A program made the position numbers and the translations under genes. A stretch of DNA of 64,000 nucleotides. It comes from Mesorhizobium sp. M1E.F.Ca.ET.045.02.1.1 (GTDB lineage Bacteria > Pseudomonadota > Alphaproteobacteria > Rhizobiales > Rhizobiaceae). The number at the start of each line of letters is the position of its first letter. Within the stretch, counting starts at the first letter, position 1. The notes under the pieces are model-generated. The model had not been told where the DNA came from. It saw only the letters and a program-made list of their open reading frames with translations, and did not search any database. Positions 8,224 through 15,956 of this stretch are shown piece after piece. The stretch lies in contig NZ_CP034447.1 in assembly GCF_003952485.1 (NCBI RefSeq), positions 3,796,501-3,860,500 on the forward strand, given 5' to 3'.

Positions 8224-8443
8224 AGCACCGCTTTCCTTCGAACTGAGTGAAGATCAAGCTAAGGCCCTCAGGTCCCTCGCTGGAGGTAAAGGCATACGCA
8301 TTTCCGGTTATGTCGATGGGACAACCCTGAAGGTCGACAACATTGCCATCAACGCAGGGATAATCGGTATCAGCAGTTCACCCTTCAAGGACGGCATGGC
8401 CCCTTTTATCGCTTGCAATGGCCCGCTCGAAGTTGAAAAATGA
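8216..8443 (+). CDS. 75-aa small protein, candidate modified-peptide precursor
   Basis: The start ATG at 8216 is chosen because AAGGAG lies at 8201-8206 with ideal spacing; an upstream in-frame ATG at 8186 lacks this. The protein begins MSEAPLSFELSEDQAKALRS, a charged, probably helical leader-like segment. It then changes at about residue 24 (GGKGIRISG) to a Gly/Ile/Ser-rich stretch with few charges (INAGIIGISSSPFKDGMAP). Asp residues D34, D41 and D59 and a single Cys at 68 are possible modification sites. It overlaps the cupin gene end by 8 bases and the next gene by ATGA. I know no named family for it; precursor status is inferred from size and neighbours. It could also be a small partner protein. 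Confidence 0.65.
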   Translation: MSEAPLSFELSEDQAKALRSLAGGKGIRISGYVDGTTLKVDNIAINAGIIGISSSPFKDGMAPFIACNGPLEVEK

Positions 8444-9207
8444 CAATGGACTACGTCGCGCGTTTTGTTGAAACTGCCCTTGACGAACAAGGCGACATAG
8501 CAACGCGCGACTACCTTCGGCTGTTTGGCGACGCTGTTGCACGTCACGTGCCGCCATACTTCCTCGCCGACTACGGCAACAGTTTTAGGTCGCATATTGA
8601 GAACCCGGTATGGGTGCTGCAGTCGCTTGTCTCGAATGCGATCAAAGAGGGCGAGGGTTCCCGCGACTTAGCGAAGATTGCCAACGCTTGCACAAGTGCC
8701 GGGCTTGTTGACGATCTGAGCCAGCATGTCGAGGATGAGGCAGGTCATTGCCGAATGTACCTTCGTCTCGCCGATCTGGTATTTCCAGACGCATTGCCAG
8801 ATAATGTGCGCGGGGCCGTTGAGACCCAGTTTCCCCCCATGCAGCACAGCCAGGTCGAGGCCGCTAGCCTCGAAACCTGGAGGGTGCTCGACTATTTGAT
8901 TCAGGTGAACCTCGGTGAGGTGAGGACCCGCATTCACCAGAAGTTGTTGGAGCCCGTGCTCGAGGCATATTGCCCGCACCGTAACCTAGACATGCTGGGT
9001 CGAACGCTATGCAAGTTAAGTGGCGACGAGTGTAGCCACATCCGCTACACTGCAAGACGCATCGGAGAACTGTCCAAAGAATTTGCCTCGACTCGGGTTG
9101 AAGAACTCTTTTGGCAGAGATTGCTACAGTTCACCGCATACACAGAGCGCGAATTGGGTAGCCAGAGGGCTGGAGGGTTTGCGACGTCCCTAGTTAGGGA
9201 TCGGTGA
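8440..9207 (+). CDS. Ferritin-like di-iron oxidase/oxygenase candidate
   Basis: A 255-aa all-helical protein with two ExxH motifs in separate helices: E100-H103 in VEDEAGHC and E197-H200 in GDECSHIR. Candidate first- and third-helix glutamates are E70 or E72 and E160. This E/ExxH/E/ExxH arrangement is that of ferritin-like di-iron carboxylate enzymes, which include N-oxygenases, desaturases and ribonucleotide-reductase-like proteins. The gene starts inside the stop of the 75-aa gene (ATGA overlap), showing translational coupling. It would supply a second oxidative step on the same substrate as the cupin enzyme. No transporter or protease follows; downstream is transposon debris. Confidence 0.75.
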   Translation: MTMDYVARFVETALDEQGDIATRDYLRLFGDAVARHVPPYFLADYGNSFRSHIENPVWVLQSLVSNAIKEGEGSRDLAKIANACTSAGLVDDLSQHVEDEAGHCRMYLRLADLVFPDALPDNVRGAVETQFPPMQHSQVEAASLETWRVLDYLIQVNLGEVRTRIHQKLLEPVLEAYCPHRNLDMLGRTLCKLSGDECSHIRYTARRIGELSKEFASTRVEELFWQRLLQFTAYTERELGSQRAGGFATSLVRDR

Positions 9208-9439
9208 TTGCTCCGTGGGGATCGTGTTGGCAGGCACGCTCTTATTCAGGTCGCCTTCGCCGTTGACCCGCGCCGTTAGATCTGTCGACCTCCTGGATGA
9301 AAATTCGCTTGCGAACCGCGGGGAGTCAACCGGACAGTTCTCAGGACGGCTGTTGGCGCCAAGCGGTCCGCGCTATGCTGGACGTGTTAGTCCGTTTCTA
9401 GACCGGCCAACCCGAAAACAAATAGTCCGCTTGCGGCCC

Positions 9440-9640
9440 AGAAGCCGACGCATCTGGCCGCCGACAGCGCCTACGGATCGGCAGCGAACCTCGCCTGGTT
9501 GGTCAAGGAACGGGAGATCGCGCAGCATATCCCCGTGTTCGATAAAACCGCACGGATGGCACTTTCTCGCGCGCCGACTTCATGTTCAGCGGAACTACTG
9601 GTTCGCCCTGAGCGAGGATCGACCGCTATTCTTTTTCGCC
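9440..9640 (+). mobile_element. IS1182-like DDE transposase fragment
   Basis: One frame reads HLAADSAYGSAANLAWLVKE then REIAQHIPVFDK. This matches the DDE-transposase segment of IS1182-family elements in which the second Asp lies in ADSAYGS. A frameshift follows and the sequence ends in noise, so only an internal piece of about 65 codons survives. No inverted repeats were found around it. Confidence 0.7.
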
Positions 9641-9998
9641 GGCCTTCGGACGCCTTGGCATGGTATCGGAAGGTTACTCGGGTCTAGCCGGCGCGGCCGT
9701 CTTGTCCCGTTCCTGCCCGCTCCTTCGCTGCGCTCCCGTGTTGGGGACAAGCCAGCCCTGCACGCCGTCTCCTTTGGAGCCGTCCTCCCGGGACAGCGCG
9801 TCGGCCGCATCCAAGTCTGACGCTTCGTGAAACGAACGCCACCCTGCGACGGCGTTCGTCACGTCTCTTCGATTGAGTGCCAGGAAGGGCGGGCCTGAGA
9901 CGTACATTCCCGCTGGAAGCTCTGTGTGATAGCAACGGCTTGGCGCGGGTGTTTGAGCGCCCCCACGGCAGTGCCGGAATGGCGGATCGCTCAATTGC
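9641..9998. other. Unassigned debris upstream of the DUF4238 gene
   Basis: No intact gene. The minus strand has an open frame (9674-9958) with coding-like text such as FLALNRRDVTNAVAGWRSFHE and SDLDAADALSRE, possibly the 3' end of a lost gene; I do not recognise it. The DUF4238 gene on the other strand begins at 9999 without a clear promoter. Confidence 0.3.
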
Positions 9999-11099
9999 AT
10001 GGCGGAGAACAAGAACCAGCACTTTGTTCCCCGGGTACATCTATCGCCCTTCAGCGTGTGTGCCGAAGGCAAAGCCATTCACCTGTTTAACCTTGATCGC
10101 AACCAATCATTCTTCGATGCCCCGGTGAAGAATCAGTGTTCCAGGGATTACTTCTACGGGCAGGACCCAAGGCTCGAAACCGCAATCCAGACCGTCGAGG
10201 GACACTATGGCGACTGCGTTTCGTCGTTGCTCAAGCCACGTGCGGTCATCAAGGATCTTCATGCCACAATCCTCAGGCGTTTCGCCTACCTGCAGCATGT
10301 CCGCACAGAAGCCGCCGCGCGTCGATCCGCGGAGTTTGCTTTCGCTGCCACGTCAGTCAAAGGTGCGGACTTCGAACAACCGTCTTTCAAGGAGGCCGTC
10401 AAAAGTGCGGTGATCTCGGCGATGCATCACTACGCCAAAACGATGAGCGTCGTAGACGATCTAAAGGTGCGGGTTGTTCGCAACCTTACCTCGGTGCCGT
10501 TTCTCACATCAGATGACCCTGCTGCTCTCGCCAACCGCTGGCATCAACAGCACAGGCATGCGCAGCACAGATCTTTTGGAATCTCCAGCGCAGGTGCGCT
10601 TCTCTTCCTGCCGCTTTCGCCAACGCTGTTGGCTGTTCTCCTGGATGGCGACGTCTATCAAGCCGAGCACGTCGGTGGCTGGATCGATGTGTCAAATACG
10701 GCGGACATTCTTGCGTGCAACCACCAGCAGGTACTGAACTGCGCGGCAAATCTGTACTTTGGCGAGCGTAGCTCTGGGGATGATGTGCAAGCTATAGCGA
10801 TCTCAGTTGCGCATCTGCGACCCCCGAGTCGGTTTGACGTGGTTATGGCGGTAGCCGACGGCAGAACCGAAACTCATACTCACTACGCAGTCGTAGATGC
10901 CCCCGACGCTCGGGAGCATGACGACGTGCTTATCCACGTGAGAACTGTCAGGCCGGTTCCGCCAACGTGGCCCTCGTTCCTGAAGTTTCGAAACAATCGT
11001 TTCGTCTTCACCAACGATACGGGCGCAGGCTTCCGCCGTCGGAGGACTGCGACGTCAAGTCTTTGGGGTAGTCCGCCTTGGCGGAAGGTTCGAGGCTAA
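9999..11099 (+). CDS. DUF4238 domain protein
   Basis: A 366-aa protein. The N-terminus NQHFVPRVHLSPF is the family hallmark (N-x-H-F/Y-V-P). Further marks are CSRDYFYG, the central VPFLTSDDPAAL and LLFLPLSPTLLAVL. DUF4238 proteins are found scattered in accessory DNA of many bacteria; the biochemical role is unknown and some family members occur in defence islands. Residues 1-270 look intact. The last 100 residues (from VAHLRPPSRFD) are less typical and could be a fusion to another domain. No obvious partner gene is adjacent. Confidence 0.75.
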   Translation: MAENKNQHFVPRVHLSPFSVCAEGKAIHLFNLDRNQSFFDAPVKNQCSRDYFYGQDPRLETAIQTVEGHYGDCVSSLLKPRAVIKDLHATILRRFAYLQHVRTEAAARRSAEFAFAATSVKGADFEQPSFKEAVKSAVISAMHHYAKTMSVVDDLKVRVVRNLTSVPFLTSDDPAALANRWHQQHRHAQHRSFGISSAGALLFLPLSPTLLAVLLDGDVYQAEHVGGWIDVSNTADILACNHQQVLNCAANLYFGERSSGDDVQAIAISVAHLRPPSRFDVVMAVADGRTETHTHYAVVDAPDAREHDDVLIHVRTVRPVPPTWPSFLKFRNNRFVFTNDTGAGFRRRRTATSSLWGSPPWRKVRG

Positions 11100-11662
11100 G
11101 GAGACCAATGCTATTCTGGCGCTTCGCCATCATTCTCACCTGGCGGCGTTTTCGGGTTGTTCGGTTTCATCGAAGACCAAGAAGAGGGTGTCGTCATCCT
11201 CGTTCATGGCCCTTTCCGCCAATCCTTTTGCCAATCGCAAAGGCAACGCGTTGGCCGATGGCGGGATGCTGGTCCCCGAGTGGGTCATAGAACGGAGGTA
11301 CGGCGTCGGCTTTGACTTTACAGCTTAGCGTGTGAAGCACGAAGAGCAGCCGCTATCGTTTGCGGGAGTGGCGTCCCATGCGAACTGGGACAGATTGGTT
11401 AGGTTAGTCTCCTACGGGCTAAGCCCACCCGACGTCGTCCTTTCTGGAAAGTCTCAAAAACAGATCGAACCAGAATCGATATTCGGCATCTTCACGATTG
11501 CCAGACACTTCCAAGGGACACTAGGCGACCGACGTGGTAGCGTCCTTGCCGTGCCTTCGATCTCGGCTTCCATCGCCTCGTCGTCGGATAGGAGTGCCCA
11601 ATCTTTAACAATGTCATACTGGCTTCGCACATCGATGCCCTCCGTCTTGCCGAGAAGCAGCC
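11100..11662. other. Gene-poor stretch with small remnants
   Basis: On the plus strand a 40-residue coding-like piece starts near 11206 (MALSANPFANRKGNALADGG, ending FDFTA at 11328); it is probably a 3' gene fragment. On the minus strand 11455-11660 has a coding-like stretch (RSQYDIVKDWALLSDDEAME) without a clear start of its own. Neither can be assigned. Confidence 0.3.
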
Positions 11663-11794
11663 TTAGGTACCCCGACGCCTCCCGACCTTCAACACAATGA
11701 CAATGGCCATCACCAGCCCCGACGCGGCCAAGACGCCGTAAAACCCTTCGGCCGTTATTGCAAAGCCCCAGAAGTCGATTGTGATCTTGTCCAT
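11663..11794 (-). CDS. 43-aa small membrane protein
   Basis: Reading from ATG 11794 gives MDKITIDFWGFAITAEGFYG, then a hydrophobic helix VLAASGLVMAIVIVL and a basic tail KVGRRRGT ending at TAA 11665-11663. A short polar or aromatic head, one transmembrane helix and a positively charged end are typical of single-pass small membrane peptides, with the tail predicted in the cytoplasm. It lies between unrelated remnants with no obvious operon. It could be a type I toxin-like or regulatory peptide, or a fragment of a larger membrane protein. Confidence 0.45.
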   Translation of the reverse strand: MDKITIDFWGFAITAEGFYGVLAASGLVMAIVIVLKVGRRRGT

Positions 11795-12091
11795 TGGTTC
11801 GGTTGCCTTCACCAGATTCCAGGTTCAAACGACAGACTGAACCGTCTGCGCTCGTGTTGCGTTTTACGGCGCAAGCATGAGGCACCCTTGCAGGCGTCAA
11901 TTGCAAAAGCGCCATCTTAGAAAATTATACCTACAAAATGCGTCGTTTCAGTCCCGGCTGGGGCCGAAATCTGTCCTTCGCGAACCGGTCGCGCGCTGCC
12001 TTGGCGTCAATTGCCGTTATTGGGCAGTTTTTGTAGCCTCAACCCCATTTTTTCAGCTCGGCAAGGAAGCGATCCTGCTCCTCCAAGGCTT
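11795..12091. other. Intergenic, no gene seen
   Basis: About 300 bases between the 43-aa membrane peptide and the 3' end of the regulator gene. No open frame with coding character and no clear terminator were seen. Confidence 0.4.
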
Positions 12092-12628
12092 TCAGCATCG
12101 TTCCATGACAGTGGAATCCGTCATGCGCCGCAATTCTCGCTGAATGGACGATTCGTGAAGACCCAGCGCCGTCCTCAGCGCCAGTGAGTCTAAAACACCA
12201 TGTACCTCTTTCCTGAGGGGCGTATCGAGGTATCCAGCCGCGGCCTTTTGGAGAGCAGATGCTTCCGAAAAATTGTACATACTCGCCGTCTCTTTGGCTT
12301 TCCGCATAAGGTACTCGCTAGCCGAGTCGGAGATCGATGACGTCGTGCGCGAGGGCGCTCTCGCCGTCCTTGCAGCTCTCGTTGCCGCCGCTTCGTTCAT
12401 GAATTTCTGTCTGTTCAGCTTCCAGCGCCCCTGCCATCGACGGATCAAGGTAACGTCTGTCTCCCTCCGCGAGCTGGACATATCATTGAGGACCCGCCTC
12501 ATGGCTGAAGTCGCCTTCATGGAAGGATTATCCAGCAAGATACTTGCGACCTTGGCAAGGGCCTGATCGTTGTTCTTGACGCCGCTGCCAATTGGGCGGC
12601 CGACGCGGCGCTTCTGAATCTCTTCCAT
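12092..12628 (-). CDS. Putative DNA-binding protein, 178 aa
   Basis: Starts MEEIQKRRVGRPIGSGVKNN with GGAGG eight bases before the ATG at 12628. The GRPxGSG segment is an AT-hook-like or resolvase-HTH-like motif. It is followed by helices (ALAKVASILLDNPSMKATSA; MRRVLNDM) and TDVTLIRRWQGRWK, which resembles the HTH and arm found in proteins near transposons in proteobacteria. The middle is Ala/Arg/Ser-rich. I do not recognise a named family. Four copies of a 16-17-base repeat lie 100-205 bases upstream of its start, suggesting self-regulation or a role at a replication or transfer site. Confidence 0.5.
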   Translation of the reverse strand: MEEIQKRRVGRPIGSGVKNNDQALAKVASILLDNPSMKATSAMRRVLNDMSSSRRETDVTLIRRWQGRWKLNRQKFMNEAAATRAARTARAPSRTTSSISDSASEYLMRKAKETASMYNFSEASALQKAAAGYLDTPLRKEVHGVLDSLALRTALGLHESSIQRELRRMTDSTVMERC

Positions 12629-12725
12629 TGCTTTGCCTCCAGTTGGTGTCGGTCTGCCCCGTGCGCTCTTTGATATTGTAGCAACGGATGGATTCTCAAG
12701 CGATTTAAATAGCTCCGATCAGTTT

Positions 12726-12833
12726 AAAAGCGCGGAAAATTCCCGCTCGTGAATCCAAAAGCGCGGAAAATTCAGCGACACGTAATTTTCCGCGCTTTTA
12801 CGGCTTACGGAGAGGCTGAGCGCGAAAAATTCC
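12726..12833. repeat. Iteron-like repeats AAAAGCGCGGAAAATTC
   Basis: AAAAGCGCGGAAAATTC occurs at 12726-12742 and again, identical, at 12757-12773. The 16-base core is repeated in inverse orientation at 12784-12799. A degenerate fourth copy (AGCGCGAAAAATTCC) is at 12819-12833. The centres of the first two copies are 31 bases apart, about three helical turns. The array lies upstream of the divergently placed 178-aa DNA-binding protein gene. Such arrays serve as operators or replication/transfer iterons. Confidence 0.75.
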
Positions 12834-13130
12834 AGCCGGTGCGGCGTTTGGCAATCGGCGTTTTCATCCGAAAACGGCCCCGCATTATTCCTCTAAAGCT
12901 TAGAACTGCCGGCCATAGCGCGGGCGAGCGGCACTGCTGAGGTAAGCAACTCAGCTCCCACCTTGCAGGACCTGGATGACGGACTGCCCGCAGGTGCTGC
13001 CCCATCTGCTTTGGACCGCATCTGCGAAATTCTCACGTATCCTGCCTGTGCGCATGTAAGCATAGGGTAGCGCCTGGGCTCGATTGGCCACCACACTAAG
13101 AACCACCGTCGGCATGGCGACCGCAGGCTG
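12834..13130. other. Gene-free stretch after the iterons
   Basis: No gene is supported here. A short palindrome CGTTTTC-ATC-CGAAAACG lies near 12859-12876. The rest is high-GC sequence without a coding frame I can defend. Confidence 0.3.
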
Positions 13131-14009
13131 ATGTCCCAAACGCCACTCCAAAAGGATCATCCTCTCATGGATCCCAATGCCATCATTGCGTCCCTGCCAG
13201 TCGCCGGGGCTGATCGATCTGTGCTCATCGAAGTCGCTAATGCCGCGTTCGAGCCCGTCATTGAGCGGATTGAACCGAATATTAGGAACGACCCGAAGCC
13301 TTTGGGATGCTGATGACTACATCGACAATAGCCTTCTCGGCGTCTCTCCCACAAGTCCGTGGGAAACGGCTCAGGAATTCTTTGCGGCTCTCGCACGCAA
13401 GGAAACCTTGTTCACCCATACTTGGCAGCTGGTCGGCAGAGAAGCTCCCCTTGCTGAAGCCTTGGAAGCACACAAGAATCCGGACGTTGGCGTGACGCTG
13501 GTAACGGGGTCTGGCGGCGGCGGCAAATCTCGAGCTCCAAGCCATTCTGGACCAAATCGCCGCCGATCAGTCTGCGACTAGGATCAGGCTTGTCTCACCG
13601 ACAATGGAGATCACCAAGGTGTCTCTAGAAGAGCTTGGTTCCGGTGACCTGCTCCTCGTCGTCGATGATGCTCATGACAGCGACAAGTCTCCAGCCATTG
13701 TTCAATTACGCCGCGGCCAACGTGGGTCGTGTAAAATTGCTCATTGTCTTCCGACGATATGGAGTTGAGCATATCCGGGCCCAGGCAAGCAGCTATTCCT
13801 TTTCTGGAGACCGTCTGAGCGTCATCGACGTACCGCCTCTTTCCAAGGAGGAGTCGGAGTCGCTTGCCCGCCAGGTGCTTGAACACCTAGGTGGACCTAT
13901 GGAGCTTGCGGCCAGCATTGCTCATCTCACCCAAGATTGCTCGCTCGCCACAGTGGTCGGGGGCTCAGACCTGCATGAAGCCCCATCTTGTGCAGCGTCC
14001 TTTGCTTAG
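13131..14009 (+). pseudogene. P-loop NTPase pseudogene (STAND/AAA-like)
   Basis: Three frames join into one NTPase. The first piece has MDPNAIIASLPVAGADRSVL. The second has ADDYIDNSLLGVSPTSPWET and the Walker A motif VTGSGGGGKS. The third runs from LELQAILDQIAADQ to the Walker B-like LLLVVDDAHDSD. A further shift gives SLQPLFNYAAANVGRVKLLI then VFRRYGVEHIRA and a helical end LVEHLGG-like (ARQVLEHLGGPMELAASIAH). At least three frameshifts (near 13310, 13530 and 13685) kill it. The sensor domain after the NTPase is lost. The layout resembles STAND-type signalling or defence NTPases, but the subfamily cannot be named. Confidence 0.6.
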
Positions 14010-14164
14010 GCGCGGAACCATACGGAGCGATACGGGAAGATTTCTGATTTTGGCCCACGAGAAAGCCAATGAAATCAACGGTCCCGGCACATCCTCCGGG
14101 CCCACCATTGTCGTTATTTATCAATGATTTAGCACATATTTCTTCCTTCCGTTAGCCAGGTCCC

Positions 14165-14563
14165 GGTGGCGAACCTCCGCGCATCATCTTGATTTTGTTG
14201 ACTTGTGGGCTGCTGAGGCTCATCAAACGTAGTAGAAGGATCGCGGCGGGGCAGGCGGACCGACCGTGGTCCCTATCCCGCAAGGGGGAACCGTCAGAAC
14301 GTGCAGCGGATCGTCAACGATCTGCACAGAGAGCACATCGTCGCGTTCGATCCGAACCCGCATCAGCGTTGCGCACAACTCGTCGTCCTGACCGCTCGCG
14401 GCAGGGCGACCTATAACGCGGCCTTGCGGCTGCGGAGCCCTCTGGTTGGGGAGCTTGCGGCCGGCTCTCCGCGGGCGATGTCGCGGTCGCGCGCACGGTA
14501 ATGATGGCGTTACGCCAAAAGCTGGAAATGCTTTTCGGCGACGAACCCAATGAACTCCGGTGA
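14165..14563 (+). pseudogene. MarR-family regulator remnant
   Basis: The first piece encodes PPRIILILLTCG near 14180. From about 14290 a second piece reads RQNVQRIVNDLHREHIVAFD, then PNPHQRCAQLVVLTARGRAT, the recognition helix and wing of a MarR regulator, ending MFGDEPNEL-like (LEMLFGDEPNELR) at a TGA near 14561. The middle of the N-terminal half is missing and there are frameshifts. The first 40 bases match 62569-62608 at 35 of 40 positions, so a related fragment exists at the other end of the window. Confidence 0.65.
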
Positions 14564-14854
14564 CGTGCAGGGCCGTTTGTGAGAGGCAAATATGAGCGCG
14601 CGGTTGATCTTCAACATCTGGTCATATCCGGGCCGTGGCGCTGCCAGCAACGCAAGAGCCGGAAATGCACGAGCGCCGAGCTATTCCACGGAACAGGAGA
14701 GCAGGCGCACACGGTCCGGTTCCGGCGCATGGTGAAGATCCACTGGGAGAGGCGGGTTGGTCTGGCGGGATGAGACATAGCTAGACGACTTGGGCGCCGA
14801 GCACTCAAGCCCAGCGCCGGCTTCGATTACCCGCGCACGTCGGCAAAGCGGCTG
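14564..14854. other. Unassigned stretch between MarR remnant and GYD gene
   Basis: About 290 bases. A plus-strand frame from 14579 is open (ERAVDLQHLVISGPWRCQQR) but has no recognisable homologue. It marks the probable transition from decayed accessory DNA to ordinary backbone genes. Confidence 0.3.
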
Positions 14855-15148
14855 TCAGGCCATCTTTGCCAATATCTTGGTCATATCTGCCGTGTCGAAT
14901 GCCCTCAGCGTCTCAGTTCTGATGTTGCCCATTGATGCGATTGATAAGGCTAGTGCGGTCGCAGCAATGTCGTCTTCTGCCTCGGCAATCACTACGACAT
15001 CATGTTTGCCAAGCGTCCACAACAGCGTGTGAACCTTGACCCCGCTTTTGCTGGCCATCGCCTTGAAGGCCTCAGCCCGCTTCTGAGTATCCTTTATAGT
15101 CCTGATACCTTGATCGGTGAAGTTCGACAGTAATACGTAATGAGCCAT
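14855..15148 (-). CDS. GYD domain protein
   Basis: A 97-aa protein beginning MAHYVLLSNFTDQGIRTIKD and containing the conserved KVHTLLWTLGKHDVVVIAEA block and the TETLRAF strand of the GYD family, a small ferredoxin-like alpha/beta fold of unknown function. The ATG at 15148 is preceded by GGGAGG, so the longer open frame upstream is not used. Length is normal for the family. Confidence 0.85.
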   Translation of the reverse strand: MAHYVLLSNFTDQGIRTIKDTQKRAEAFKAMASKSGVKVHTLLWTLGKHDVVVIAEAEDDIAATALALSIASMGNIRTETLRAFDTADMTKILAKMA

Positions 15149-15381
15149 TGGTTCCTCCCACAATGGGGAACCGGCGGGGCGCTCACGGCGCGTCCGCCGT
15201 TTCCCGCAACCACGATAACACGAGCCGGGTGCGCGAACCACAGGCGGTCAAGAAACGACAACGGTGCTCGGCGGCGTGTCGACCACATAGTACTTCTTCG
15301 TTGCGGCATCGCACCCATGACGTGCGGATCATGAATGCGAACTTCTGGACCCGTCCCGGCCGTTGGGTGCGGGGTGCCTCT
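15149..15381. other. Intergenic, no gene seen
   Basis: About 230 bases between the GYD gene and the dehydratase gene, both on the minus strand. It would hold the GYD promoter; no convincing -35/-10 pair or terminator was identified. Confidence 0.3.
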
Positions 15382-15717
15382 CTACGAACCGGCGATGAGG
15401 TCGATCTTCGCGGCCATGATGAAGTCGTTCTCGTGCAATCCCTTGATCTTGTGTGTCTGCAGCGAGACTGCCGCATAACCCCAGCCGAAGCAGATGTCGG
15501 GATGGTGCCGTTCTTGTTCCGCCAATCGGCCAACTTTGTCGACGAAGTCGAGCGATTGACGGAAATCCGCAAATTTGAATTTGCGGCGCAGCAGATGCGC
15601 CTCCTCCAATTCCCAGCCAGGGGTCTGGGACAGATAGCCCTCAGCTGCCTCCTGCGTCAGTGGCGGAACGCCGCCGCGGCAGGGCGTACAGGTTTTCTGA
15701 GCAATACCATCGGTCAT
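15382..15717 (-). CDS. phhB: Pterin-4a-carbinolamine dehydratase
   Basis: A 111-aa cytosolic enzyme that recycles the 4a-hydroxy-tetrahydropterin made by aromatic amino acid hydroxylases. The signature EQERHHPDICFGWGYAAVSL carries the catalytic His pair with the conserved downstream Trp-Gly-Tyr, and THKIKGLHENDFIMAAKID is the typical C-terminal helix. The N-terminus has a CTPCRGG segment often seen in rhizobial members. The ATG at 15717 is preceded by GGGAGG. No phenylalanine hydroxylase gene is adjacent. Confidence 0.93.
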   Translation of the reverse strand: MTDGIAQKTCTPCRGGVPPLTQEAAEGYLSQTPGWELEEAHLLRRKFKFADFRQSLDFVDKVGRLAEQERHHPDICFGWGYAAVSLQTHKIKGLHENDFIMAAKIDLIAGS

Positions 15718-15762
15718 GACGACCTCCCTTCGTGCTCATTCCGGGTGCGGCAATCGCGTTTT

Positions 15763-15918
15763 TCACCGCGCCCGGTATTTGCTCGCATAGTGCTTGGCGA
15801 GAACCTTGCGAATCTGCTCGGCAAGCCGCTTGTTGCCGGTCGTCGCCCGCGCCTTGTCATCGCCTTTTTGCAGCTTCGGCGGATCGGCGCCCGGGCCTCG
15901 TTTCGTTGACTTGCGCAT
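15763..15918 (-). CDS. 51-aa small basic protein
   Basis: Reads MRKSTKRGPGADPPKLQKGD, then DKARATTGNKRLAEQIRKVL and AKHYASKYRAR, stopping at TGA 15765-15763. Very basic, with a disordered N-terminal half and a predicted amphipathic helix at the end. It lies between the SAM-hydroxide adenosyltransferase gene and the dehydratase gene on the same strand. No strong SD precedes it. The coding character is good but the family is unknown to me; nucleic-acid binding is plausible from charge alone. Confidence 0.45.
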   Translation of the reverse strand: MRKSTKRGPGADPPKLQKGDDKARATTGNKRLAEQIRKVLAKHYASKYRAR

Positions 15919-15956
15919 CGCGATAGATCAACGCCGCAACGGACAACCGGTTTCGT

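Noticed and set aside
12726..12833. CRISPR array
   Set aside because: Copies are irregularly spaced and partly inverted with spacers of only 10-20 bases; this fits operator or iteron repeats, not CRISPR.
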